A program made the translations under genes and the position numbers. 64,000 nt of DNA from Megasphaera sp. NM10 (GTDB lineage Bacteria; Bacillota; Negativicutes; Veillonellales; Megasphaeraceae). The notes below the pieces were generated by a model that was given only the letters and a program-made list of their open reading frames with translations, was not told where the DNA came from and did no database searches. Shown in pieces: positions 54,953 through 62,457 of the stretch. The DNA lies in contig NZ_APHY01000022.1 of the NCBI RefSeq assembly GCF_000417505.1, forward strand, positions 62,034 through 126,033, written 5' to 3'. Numbering within the stretch: position 1 is the first letter of the stretch; each line of letters begins with the position of its first letter.

Positions 54953-55041
54953 AAAACCTCCCCTGTCCAAGCTGGAAAAATTTGTTATAATAGGATATGT
55001 CATTATCCCAATTATCTTTATTGTATCTTTCGAGGTGTCAG

Positions 55042-56148
55042 ATGTCAAAACGATTCATTCATTCCATCAATTATATGCGCGGTCTCTGCATGCTCGGCGT
55101 CATCGCCATCCACGTCGGATCCGTCGCTATCGTCAACCCGTCGCCTAATCTGGGACTGGTGGCCATCCTGGAAATCCTGTCCCGCTTTTCCGTACCGGCC
55201 TTTTTCTTCCTGTCGGCCTTCGGCATGTTCTACAGCCAGCCCCTGGACCAGCCCTTCGTCTACAAAGACTACCTGCGGCGCCGCCTGCGGACGGTCTTCG
55301 TCCCCTACCTGGCCTGGTCCCTGTTCTACATGGTCTACGTATCGGTCATCAGCCACAACTTCAGTGTCTTCCAGCCTTACGCCTTTTTCCGCACCTTATG
55401 GTACGGCCTGGCCATGTATCACATTTACTTCCTGGTCATCCTCTTGTGGTTCTACTTCCTCATGCCGTTGTGGCGGCCGCTCCTGCGCTTCATGGACAAG
55501 GCGCCGTGGCTCTCTTTTACTATCCTCTTTTTCGCCAACATGGTCTTCAACTTCTATTCCAGCTACATCTGGACGGTCCATTCCGACAATCCCCTCATCC
55601 AGGACGCCTTCAACTTCCGCCTGAACTACGTCGTCCTGCACTACCTGTTCATCTTCATGTTCGGTGCCTTTACGGCAGAACACTTCACAGCCGTGACGGA
55701 CTGGCTGAAACGCCACGGCACGCTGGTCAACGTCTTCCAGGCAGCGACGACAGCGGGTATGCTGGCCGCCTACTACGGCGTCATGCACTACCTGGGCTAC
55801 GACCCCTTGTCGGCAGTCTTCACTATCCATCAGCTCAGCCCTATCGGCATGGCCTATACCCTGTCGACGATGCTCTTCCTCCTCTACTGGTGGGAATGCC
55901 GGCCTGTCCCGCAATGGGTCCACAAGGTCTTCTCCCTCCTGGGTGACTACTCGTATCCCATCTACCTGGTCCATCCCGTCTTTCTCAGTGCCTGCACGGG
56001 CCTGGCCGCCCACTGGCACATCTACCTGCGGGCCGTCCACATCATCGCCATCTACGTCATCGTCACAGCCTGTGCCGCAGCCTATTCCTGGGTCGTCGTC
56101 GAACACAGACTGCCGAAATGGCTCAGCATCTGCGTCAAGGGGAAATGA
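55042..56148 (+). CDS. Membrane acyltransferase (acyltransferase 3 family)
   Basis: About 368 residues from MSKRFIHSINYMRGLCMLGVIAIHVGS, with GAGGTG ahead of the ATG. The family pattern is the early RGLCMLGVIAIHVG (Arg and His) followed by FSVPAFFFLSAFGMFYSQ. About ten membrane helices, ending in YSWVVVEHRLPKWL. Such enzymes O-acylate surface sugars or other extracytoplasmic targets. Acceptor unknown; LPS or exopolysaccharide is plausible in this diderm. Confidence 0.88.
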   Translation: MSKRFIHSINYMRGLCMLGVIAIHVGSVAIVNPSPNLGLVAILEILSRFSVPAFFFLSAFGMFYSQPLDQPFVYKDYLRRRLRTVFVPYLAWSLFYMVYVSVISHNFSVFQPYAFFRTLWYGLAMYHIYFLVILLWFYFLMPLWRPLLRFMDKAPWLSFTILFFANMVFNFYSSYIWTVHSDNPLIQDAFNFRLNYVVLHYLFIFMFGAFTAEHFTAVTDWLKRHGTLVNVFQAATTAGMLAAYYGVMHYLGYDPLSAVFTIHQLSPIGMAYTLSTMLFLLYWWECRPVPQWVHKVFSLLGDYSYPIYLVHPVFLSACTGLAAHWHIYLRAVHIIAIYVIVTACAAAYSWVVVEHRLPKWLSICVKGK

Positions 56149-56155
56149 CATCGTA

Positions 56156-56192
56156 TAAAAAAGGCTTGTCGCACGACGACAAGCCTTTTTAA
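56156..56192. terminator. Terminator after the acyltransferase
   Basis: Stem AAGGCTTGTC / GACAAGCCTT with loop GCACGAC, A run before and T run after, starting ~10 bp past the stop. Related to the GCTGTC family. Confidence 0.85.
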
Positions 56193-56274
56193 GTTGTTAG
56201 TGGCTAGCAGTTAGTTGTTAGCGGATGGCTTTAAATTTAAAGGTTTTCTCTGAAAACTGCCAACTCCCACACTA
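56188..56274. repeat. Heptad element (element 7)
   Basis: Units GTTAGTG, GCTAGCA, GTTAGTT, GTTAGCG, then GGATGGCTTTAAATTTAAAGG and a degenerate right arm (ACTGCCAACTCCCAC) running to the stop codon TAG of the minus-strand secreted protein. Confidence 0.7.
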
Positions 56275-56658
56275 TTTTTTCTCATCCTTTTCCTTTACTT
56301 TGACCAATACATCATTGGCCATGCGGGCTCTGGCCTTGATGACGGCGTTGCCGTCTTTGATGGATTCCGGATAGAAGCTGCTCTTATACTTATGCTTCTT
56401 CGTCTTGGTAATCATCTTTTTCAGCTGGATCGTCTGGTCATCGATGTTATACACATAGGTGCAGTAGTCAGTCGTTTCGCCGGATTGTTCCACCGTCTCA
56501 AAGGACAGGATCTGGCGGCCCATATCGTAATAGAGCTTGGCCGAGTTCATGTCGATGGACGTATACTGGTTATATTGCCACATATTATCCGCTGCGAAGA
56601 CCGATGCCGACAAGGCCAGGGAGAATCCCAGGGCCAAAAGCATTTTTTTCAATTTCAC
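56272..56658 (-). CDS. Small secreted protein of unknown function
   Basis: About 128 residues from a GTG start (MKLKKMLLALGFSLALSASVFA signal peptide), chosen because it lies eight bases after AAGGGG. The mature part (ADNMWQYNQYTSIDMNSAKLYYDMGRQILSF) is probably beta-rich with a basic C-terminus. It resembles short exported proteins common in Negativicutes, but I recognise no family. It follows queF by about 70 bp and may share its transcript. Confidence 0.7.
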   Translation of the reverse strand: MKLKKMLLALGFSLALSASVFAADNMWQYNQYTSIDMNSAKLYYDMGRQILSFETVEQSGETTDYCTYVYNIDDQTIQLKKMITKTKKHKYKSSFYPESIKDGNAVIKARARMANDVLVKVKEKDEKK

Positions 56659-56728
56659 AGGTAACACCCCTTACTTCTGTTGTTTTTAGACTTATTATAT
56701 CATGAAACAGCCGTAAAAGGTAATAGAT

Positions 56729-57223
56729 TTAGCGATTATCTACCTTTTCAGGATATAAATCGTGCTGGGACAGGCGCTGCCAGGCCACGTCAGCCCAGGG
56801 CGTGCCGGGCCGGCCGTAGTTGCAGTACGGATCGATGCTGATGCCGCCGCGGGGCAGGAATTTCCCCCATACTTCGATATATTTCGGGTCCATGGCCTGG
56901 ATGAGGTCGTCCATGATGATGTTGACGCAGTCTTCATGGAAATCACCGTGATTGCGGAAGCTGAACAGATAGAGTTTCAGCGATTTACTTTCTACCATGC
57001 GCTCACCAGGGACGTAGGAAATGTAAATCGTCGCATAGTCCGGCTGGCCCGTCATGGGGCAGAGACTGGTGAATTCGGGACAGTTAAACTTGACGAAATA
57101 ATCCCGGTCTGGATGCTTGTTGACAAATGTTTCCAACAGGGACGGGTCGTAGTCCTGGGCGTACGTCGTGTATTGATTGCCCAGCTGGGTCACGCCCTGC
57201 AGTTCTTCTTTACTTCGGCTCAT
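56729..57223 (-). CDS. queF: NADPH-dependent 7-cyano-7-deazaguanine (preQ0) reductase
   Basis: 164 residues, the unimodular QueF type. Active-site Cys and Asp in [41 protein letters not shown] and [15 protein letters not shown] (QueF motif ESKSxKxY). Reduces preQ0 to preQ1. It follows queT by 1 bp in a preQ1-riboswitch operon, so reductase and transporter are regulated by the product. Confidence 0.96.
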   Translation of the reverse strand: MSRSKEELQGVTQLGNQYTTYAQDYDPSLLETFVNKHPDRDYFVKFNCPEFTSLCPMTGQPDYATIYISYVPGERMVESKSLKLYLFSFRNHGDFHEDCVNIIMDDLIQAMDPKYIEVWGKFLPRGGISIDPYCNYGRPGTPWADVAWQRLSQHDLYPEKVDNR

Positions 57224-57224
57224 A

Positions 57225-57716
57225 TCAAAACTCCTTCTTCAAGACATAACGATGGCTCAGGGCCTGGATGAGCAGGACCCCGCAGATGGCCGGCGGCAGC
57301 TGACCGACAGCCAGGCTGCTGACCAGGACGGCGTAGGGCAAATCGAGCAGGTACGACAGCCAGGCGCTGACGCAGAGGGCCGGCACCCACCAGATGGGCA
57401 GGGCAGCCAGCCATGGACTATACTGACGCTGACGGATCTGGACGATGAGCCATGTCGTGGCCATGCCGACGAAGCAGCCGCCGATCATGTCGATAAAGCC
57501 CAGGCCGCCGAAGAGGAAATTGGCAATGAAGTTCGCAAGCCCCAAGGGGACCACCAGGAAGGGATATACAAAGGCCAATGCATAGAGCGACGTGGCGATG
57601 CGGATCTGATAGGGGCCAAAGGAAATCCCCTGAGTGACGTACAAGATGACGATGTACAGGGCCATGACCATGGCAGCAACGGTCATGCGTTTCGTATTCG
57701 CGAGAAAATTATACAT
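57225..57716 (-). CDS. queT: QueT-family queuosine-precursor transporter
   Basis: 163 residues from the ATG after GGAGG. Five to six membrane helices; [49 protein letters not shown] is typical of the QueT ECF S-component, which imports preQ0/preQ1-type precursors. Directly follows a preQ1 riboswitch and precedes queF, which supports the substrate. The organism thus both makes (QueD, QueE) and imports precursors. Confidence 0.92.
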   Translation of the reverse strand: MYNFLANTKRMTVAAMVMALYIVILYVTQGISFGPYQIRIATSLYALAFVYPFLVVPLGLANFIANFLFGGLGFIDMIGGCFVGMATTWLIVQIRQRQYSPWLAALPIWWVPALCVSAWLSYLLDLPYAVLVSSLAVGQLPPAICGVLLIQALSHRYVLKKEF

Positions 57717-57742
57717 AGGCGTAACCTCCTTCCAAAGAAAAG

Positions 57743-57846
57743 AAAAAAAGACGGGGTTGCCGAAACAATCCCGTCTGCATTGCAAGATACCATTGTAATG
57801 CTTCCTAGTTTTGTTTACCGACAGGATGGATTGCGAACTGTCGTAT
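57743..57846 (-). promoter_or_regulatory. preQ1-I riboswitch with terminator, controlling queT-queF
   Basis: Aptamer at 57800-57843 on the minus strand: stem CGACAG / CTGTCG, loop TTCGCAATCCATC and the A-rich tail AAACAAAACTAGG, matching the small preQ1-I pseudoknot. It is followed by GACGGGATTG...CCCCGTC and a T run (57743-57777), a terminator. Ligand binding would stop transcription of queT and queF. No promoter is obvious between lepB and the aptamer, so RNA may come from lepB read-through. Confidence 0.9.
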
Positions 57847-57859
57847 GCTCTTTTGAGGC

Positions 57860-58420
57860 CTACCAGATGACGTGGCCTAAGACGTGGTCGATGGGGACCG
57901 GGCCGATGAAGCGGCTGTCACTGCTGTGGTTGCGGTTATCACCCATGCAGAAGACATAGCCTTCGGGGATCTTGATTTCCCCTTTGCGGCTGTATTCCAT
58001 CGGTTCATTGATGTACGGTTCATCTAAAGGCTGGCCGTTGCGCCATACCTTGCCATCATGGAACGCCAGCGTGTCGCCAGGACGGCCGATGACCCGCTTG
58101 ACCCAGATGTTCTTGGTCTGCAGATCATGATTAAAGAAAGCCATGTAATTGTTCATCGGTTCTGCGACGTCATCTTTCCACGTGCGCGGATACTGGACGC
58201 GGCTGTCGATGATGACAATATCTCCATAGTTCGGGACTTCCCCCAGGACGTGATTCCATTTGGATACGATGAGGTATTCCCCGTTGTGCAGGGTCGGCAT
58301 CATCGATTCACCGGAAACGCGTGTCGGCTGGAAGAAGAAGATATGGATGACCATGGCAATGGCCAACGCGATGATGATGGAATAAATCCATTCGTAAACT
58401 TCATGTAGAAACGTATTCAC
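57860..58420 (-). CDS. lepB: Type I signal peptidase
   Basis: 186 residues. One N-terminal membrane helix (YSIIIALAIAMVIHIFFF), catalytic Ser in VSGESMMPTLHNGEYL, catalytic Lys in WVKRVIGRPGD, and the late motif GDNRNHSSDSRFIGPVP. Removes signal peptides from exported proteins on the outer face of the membrane. A putative preQ1-controlled leader follows it directly. Confidence 0.96.
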   Translation of the reverse strand: MNTFLHEVYEWIYSIIIALAIAMVIHIFFFQPTRVSGESMMPTLHNGEYLIVSKWNHVLGEVPNYGDIVIIDSRVQYPRTWKDDVAEPMNNYMAFFNHDLQTKNIWVKRVIGRPGDTLAFHDGKVWRNGQPLDEPYINEPMEYSRKGEIKIPEGYVFCMGDNRNHSSDSRFIGPVPIDHVLGHVIW

Positions 58421-58482
58421 GCTGAAACCTCCTCACTTGCGTACTCGTATATTGTAGCAAACCAGGGGTATAAAAGCAAGGG

Positions 58483-58908
58483 TCAGAGCAGGTCGCTTTC
58501 CCCTATGATTTCAAGGCCTTCTGCGCGTAATAACGCCGCCGTCACGCCGTCGCCAGCCGTCAGGGTCCGTGAAAAAGTACCATCGTAAATCTGTCCATGT
58601 CCACAAGACGGACTTTTCTCTTTCAAGATGGCCTTCGTGCAATGGAACAGGCGGGCCAAGTACAGGGCCGCTTCGGCACCACGCCGGTATTGCGCCGTCA
58701 CATCGGTACCGTCTGCCGTGACGACCCGTTCTCCCTGCCGTTCTGCCGGCGGACGCGGTGTCGCCAGGCCGCCGGCCTGTTCCGGACAGACGGGAATCAA
58801 ATGGATATCATCCCGCCCGAGCAAATCCTGCACCTGCGGATAAACCTTCGTCTGACCATCATAGCGGCAGTACTGGCCGAGCAGGCAGGCACTGATTAGA
58901 ACGTTCAT
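58483..58908 (-). CDS. DUF523 family protein
   Basis: 141 residues. MNVLISACLLGQYCRYDGQTK, PVCPEQAGGLATPRPPAER, and KEKSPSCGHGQIYDGTFS: the conserved Cys residues of DUF523 (SACLLG, CPE, SPSCG). These suggest a metal or cluster site. Function unknown in the family. Expressed away from alsS, with which it shares the short upstream region. Confidence 0.85.
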   Translation of the reverse strand: MNVLISACLLGQYCRYDGQTKVYPQVQDLLGRDDIHLIPVCPEQAGGLATPRPPAERQGERVVTADGTDVTAQYRRGAEAALYLARLFHCTKAILKEKSPSCGHGQIYDGTFSRTLTAGDGVTAALLRAEGLEIIGESDLL

Positions 58909-58929
58909 AAAATCCTCCCTCTCAAATGA

Positions 58930-58958
58930 TTGAAAAACAAGCTATACCATATTATAAT
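58930..58958 (+). promoter_or_regulatory. Predicted promoter of the acetolactate synthase gene
   Basis: TTGAAA (58930-58935), 17 bp, TATAAT (58953-58958), 58 bp before the ATG. Confidence 0.7.
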
Positions 58959-59015
58959 ACAGGTTGCAACACGAATTTCAACCTATCCATCTATCGTCAA
59001 AGGAGTGTTCACACC

Positions 59016-60671
59016 ATGGAACAAAAGAAGACGCGCAACACAGCTGACTTTCTCGTCGAATGTCTGGAAGAAGAAGGCGTCCATTATATTTTTGGTATTC
59101 CCGGCGAAGAAAACCTCGCCGTCATGGATGCCCTGGAACATTCAAAGATTGAATTCATTACAGTCCGCCATGAACAGGGCGCAGCCTTCATGGCCGATGT
59201 CTATGGCCGTCTGACCGGCAAAGCCGGTGTCTGCATGGCCACCCTCGGCCCGGGGGCTACCAACCTGATCACCGGCGTCGCCGATGCCGACTGCGACGGG
59301 GCCCCGCTGGTCGCCATTTCCGGCCAGGTCGGCACCGATAAAATGCACATCACGGCCCATCAGTACCTCGACCTGCGGGCCATGTTCGAACCGATCACCC
59401 GCCGGGCCTACACCGTCGTCCGTCCGGACACGATGGCTGAAATCACCCGCCTGGCCTTCAAATATGCCGAACGGGAAAAACCGGGCGCTACCTTCATCGA
59501 CCTGCCGGTCAACATCAGCAAGATGCCCGTCGCCGACGATGAAAAACCGTTGCAGCATAAGAGCATCCTGCCGGAAACAGCCCTGGAATCGCAAATCGAA
59601 GCAGCGGCTTCCATGATTTCCTATGCCAAGAACCCGGTCATCCTGGCCGGCAGCGGCGTCATCCGCAGCAAAGCGGCCAAACAGCTCACGGCCTTTGCGG
59701 AAAAACTGAAGCTCCCTGTCATCAACACGATGATGGCCAAAGGTGCCATTCCCTTTGACAACAAATATTCCATGTGGACCGTCGGCATCCCTATGGACGA
59801 CTACCAGACGAAAATGCTGGAAAAGGCCAGCCTGGTCATCGCCGTCGGCTATGACATCATCGAATACGCTCCGGCCAAATGGCATCTGACCAATGCCGAC
59901 ATCATCCACATCGACACCATGCCGGCCGATATCAACAAGAACTATCAGCCCGAAGTCGAAGTCGTCGGCAACATCCCCAACTCGCTGGAACGCATCATGG
60001 CCAAAGCCGCCCGCCTGGCTGAACCGAAACAGTTCCTGGATATCCGTCAGAAGATGGTCGACGAACACGAAAGCTACGCCCACGATATGGCCTTCCCGGT
60101 CAAGCCGCAGAAAGCCCTCATCGATTGCCGCCGCGTCATGGGCAAAGACGACATCGTCATTTCCGACGTCGGTGCCAATAAAGTCTGGATCGCCCGCCAT
60201 TACAACTGCTACGAACCGAATACGTGCCTCATCTCCAACGGCTTCGCCACCATGGGCATCGCCGTTCCCGGCGCCATCTCGGCCAAGCTCGTCCATCCGG
60301 ACAAGAAAGTCCTGGCCATCACCGGCGACGCCGGTTTCCTGATGAACGTCCAGGAATTTGAAACGGCCTACCGCCTGGGCACGAACTTCGTCATCCTCAT
60401 CTTCAGCGACTGCAGCTATGGCCTGATCAAATGGAAACAGGACATGCAGTACGGCCATCACCAGTACGTCGACTTCACCAACCCGGACTTCGTGAAACTG
60501 GCCGAAAGCTTCCACGCCATCGGCTACCGCATCACCAAGACCGAAGACCTCCTGCCGACCCTGAAAAAAGCCTTCCAGCAGAACAAACCAGTCATCATCG
60601 ACTGCCCCATCGACTACGATGAAAACATGAAACTCACAGAACATCTGGAAGAACTGATGAAAACGTTATAA
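59016..60671 (+). CDS. alsS: Acetolactate synthase, probably catabolic type
   Basis: 551 residues from MEQKKTRNTADFLVECLEEEG; AAAGGAG sits before this ATG. ThDP enzyme domains: Pyr-binding with catalytic Glu in FITVRHEQGAAFMADVYGRLTG, central domain, and PP-binding GDAGFLMNVQEFETAYRLGTNFVILIFSDCSYGLIKWKQ. Condenses two pyruvates. The lack of an ilvN-like regulatory subunit next to it and single-gene layout fit the FAD-independent catabolic form feeding acetoin, but no alsD is seen, so biosynthetic use is possible. Confidence 0.85.
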   Translation: MEQKKTRNTADFLVECLEEEGVHYIFGIPGEENLAVMDALEHSKIEFITVRHEQGAAFMADVYGRLTGKAGVCMATLGPGATNLITGVADADCDGAPLVAISGQVGTDKMHITAHQYLDLRAMFEPITRRAYTVVRPDTMAEITRLAFKYAEREKPGATFIDLPVNISKMPVADDEKPLQHKSILPETALESQIEAAASMISYAKNPVILAGSGVIRSKAAKQLTAFAEKLKLPVINTMMAKGAIPFDNKYSMWTVGIPMDDYQTKMLEKASLVIAVGYDIIEYAPAKWHLTNADIIHIDTMPADINKNYQPEVEVVGNIPNSLERIMAKAARLAEPKQFLDIRQKMVDEHESYAHDMAFPVKPQKALIDCRRVMGKDDIVISDVGANKVWIARHYNCYEPNTCLISNGFATMGIAVPGAISAKLVHPDKKVLAITGDAGFLMNVQEFETAYRLGTNFVILIFSDCSYGLIKWKQDMQYGHHQYVDFTNPDFVKLAESFHAIGYRITKTEDLLPTLKKAFQQNKPVIIDCPIDYDENMKLTEHLEELMKTL

Positions 60672-60673
60672 GA

Positions 60674-60706
60674 AAAAGGCGCTGTCCCATAAAGACAGCG
60701 CCTTTT
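60674..60706. terminator. Terminator after the acetolactate synthase gene
   Basis: Stem GGCGCTGTC / GACAGCGCC (60678-60702) with loop CCATAAA, A run before and T run after, 7 bp past the stop. Same stem as the terminators at 12.94 and 62.22 kb. Confidence 0.88.
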
Positions 60707-60917
60707 TAGTGGCTAGTGGCCCGTAGGGGCCGTCCTATCAAGGCGGCCCGCAAGCTAGTGGCTAGGGGTTAGTAGTTAGTGGCTAGGGGTTAGTAGTTAG
60801 TGGCTAGGGGCTCGCACGTGGCGAGCCGCCCAGAGTTCGGCGACAATGTTCCCGGCCTTCGCAGGGATCCGGCCCGCCTGGATATCGGGCGCCAAACTAC
60901 AAACTCCGTACTATAAA
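60707..60917. repeat. Heptad array with 21-bp super-repeat (element 8)
   Basis: Units TAGTGGC, TAGGGGT, TAGTAGT repeat as a 21-bp block (about 2.6 copies, 60755-60810). A GTAGGGGCCGTCC..GGCGGCCC fragment lies before it and a GGCTCGC-ACGTG-GCGAGCC hairpin after it (60809-60827). The right end reads back from the stop of the secreted protein: TAG-TTTA, TAG-TACG, GAG-TTTG, TAG-TTTG. No gene fits the 246 bp. Confidence 0.8.
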
Positions 60918-61595
60918 CTATTTCTTAGGCATCTTTTCTGCGTTTTTCAACATATCCGTGACGGCGCTGATGATGTCGTCATCGCCTTCTTTGGCGATGT
61001 TGCCCAGGATGGCGGCGACTTCCATCGTATCGCCGTGCTGCCAGGCCAGGCAGTGGATGGTTTCCGTGAAGGGATTGCCGTTGATGACCAGGGATTTGGC
61101 GATGGTCCATTCATAAAAGAGATGGCCATTGGTCTTTTTCGCCGTCACCGGCGAGACGACGTGGAAGCCCTCTGGAAGGCGTCCCGGCATATTCTGGTTC
61201 AGCCGGTTCATGAGGATGCGCATATCCGGCCGGCTGCCGATATCGCGGAGATAAGAGTTTTCCCGGTTCTCCCCATAGACGGCCGCCTTGACGTCCCAGA
61301 TGGTCGCCGTATAATGCAGTAGATAGGCATACTGGAAATCGGCATCGTCCTTCTTGACGACCTGATACGTTTCCGGCTGGATAGGAAAGATTCGTTCAAA
61401 CAGGGCGATGACATCGTTGCCTTCATCAGCAGCCGTCAGCATGGGCTGCCGCCCTGACTGCATGTAGATATCATCGGGGACCGTGATGACGCCCCAGTTG
61501 GGGAACTTCGACAGCGTCCCTTTATCCTTGGCCAGGGCAGCCGTCCCCATCGCCAAGACGGCGGCTGCCACCAGCACGATTGCTTTAATTTTCAT
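60918..61595 (-). CDS. Secreted protein of unknown function
   Basis: 225 residues. Signal peptide MKIKAIVLVAAAVLAMGTAALA, then a mature part with FPNWGVITVPDDIYMQSGRQP and HYTATIWDVKAAVYGENREN. The style is that of exported envelope proteins common in Negativicutes, but no known domain is recognised. The stop codon TAG is the first unit of heptad array 8. Upstream is its own region with no strong promoter match. Confidence 0.75.
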   Translation of the reverse strand: MKIKAIVLVAAAVLAMGTAALAKDKGTLSKFPNWGVITVPDDIYMQSGRQPMLTAADEGNDVIALFERIFPIQPETYQVVKKDDADFQYAYLLHYTATIWDVKAAVYGENRENSYLRDIGSRPDMRILMNRLNQNMPGRLPEGFHVVSPVTAKKTNGHLFYEWTIAKSLVINGNPFTETIHCLAWQHGDTMEVAAILGNIAKEGDDDIISAVTDMLKNAEKMPKK

Positions 61596-61651
61596 GGTTT
61601 CACTCCTCGTTTTTCTTACACAATGACACGTCCATTGTATCTCATGACGCT

Positions 61652-61680
61652 TTGTCTGTCAAAAAAGAGGAAAGTATGAT
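61652..61680 (+). promoter_or_regulatory. Predicted promoter of the FlK-like thioesterase gene
   Basis: TTGTCT (61652-61657), 17 bp, TATGAT (61675-61680), 75 bp before the ATG, with AGGAGG as ribosome binding site. Confidence 0.5.
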
Positions 61681-61755
61681 ATGATATAGTTATGTAAATC
61701 GCCTCAATCTATACGGTTCAGGCATATTCCCATTTATTTAGGAGGTTATACCACT

Positions 61756-62159
61756 ATGGAATTCAACATCAAAGCCAACTCGACAGCAGAAGTTTCTGAA
61801 AAATGCACGGAAAACAATACGGCCATCAAATTGGGCAGCGGCAAATCCCCGGTCTACGCAACGCCGGCCCTGGTAGCTCTCATGGAAAACGCAGCCATCA
61901 ACGCCTGCGACCCTCAGCTCCCGGAAGGCTATAACACCGTCGGCATCGCATGAACGTCAAACACGTCGCCGCTACGCCTATCGGCCTGACCGTCACGGCC
62001 AAAGCCACCCTGATCGAACAGGACCGCAAAAAACTGACCTTCAAAATCGAAGCCCACGACGAAGCCGGCCTCGTAGGCGAAGCCACCCACGACCGCTTCA
62101 TCATCGAATCGGCACCGTTCCTCGCCAAAGCCGAAGCCAAAAAAGCTGCAGCAAAGTAG
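61756..62159 (+). CDS. FlK-like hotdog thioesterase, interrupted by a single-base frameshift
   Basis: Two frames join into a ~134-residue protein. The first (61756-61953) reads MEFNIKANSTAEVSEKCTENNTAIKLG...TPALVALMENAAINAC and stops just after GYNTVGI. The second (61950-62159) continues NVKHVAATPIGLTVTAKATLIEQD...GEATHDRFIIESAPF. This is the hotdog fold of the fluoroacetyl-CoA thioesterase family (LVALMENAA and VKHVAATPIG are its hallmarks). One missing C (GCATG for GCCATG at 61948-61950) explains the break, the same context as in alaS. Predicted acyl-CoA hydrolase. Stop codon TAG starts a heptad array. Confidence 0.88.
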
Positions 62160-62209
62160 TGGCTAGTAGGGGCCGTCCTGTCAAGGCGGCCTGCAAGCTC
62201 GTGGCTCGT

Positions 62210-62248
62210 AAAAAAAGGCGCTGTCGCATGAAGACAGCGCCTTTTTTG
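62210..62248 (+). terminator. Terminator after the FlK-like thioesterase
   Basis: Stem GGCGCTGTC / GACAGCGCC (62217-62241) with loop GCATGAA, A run before and T run after. It doubles as the left end of composite element 9. Confidence 0.85.
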
Positions 62249-62343
62249 AGTTTTAAGTTTGTAGTTTTTAGTTTGCAGCAAATGGTAAAAAATTTAAAAC
62301 CATCTTCTACAAACTACAAACTCCATACTACAAACTATAAAGT

Positions 62344-62397
62344 AAAAGGGGCCTCGCATGATGGCAAAAACCTTCATGCGACAGCCACTTTTTTTTA
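62344..62397 (-). terminator. Terminator after the biotin carrier gene
   Basis: Read on the minus strand: GTGGCTGTCGCATGAAGG...CCATCATGCGAGGCCCC, a bulged stem with a loop of TTTTTG. The run after it is only a short TTTTAC, so termination may be weak. It is the right end of composite element 9. Confidence 0.65.
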
Positions 62398-62457
62398 CGG
62401 CTTGCGGCCTGCGAACTGCGGCCTGCGGAACGCCCTTTGGGCGTCCCCTACGAGCCA

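Larger units (their letters stand above)
62160..62457. mobile_element. Composite MITE-like element: heptads, palindrome and terminal inverted repeats (element 9)
   Basis: Core 62207-62399 (193 bp) has terminal inverted repeats of ~27 bp: CGTAAAAAAAG, two variable bases, GCTGTCGCATGAAG at the left, and its near-exact reverse complement at the right. Between them: hairpin, units AGTTTGT, AGTTTTT, AGTTTGC, an AAATTT palindrome, and inverted units TACAAAC. Flanks carry GTAGGGGCCGTCC-type and GCGGCCTGCG repeats. No transposase and no clear target duplication are seen, so mobility is inferred from shape only. Confidence 0.6.

Noticed and set aside
60707-60917. CRISPR array
   Set aside because: Repeat unit is 7 bp with no spacers and no cas genes nearby.
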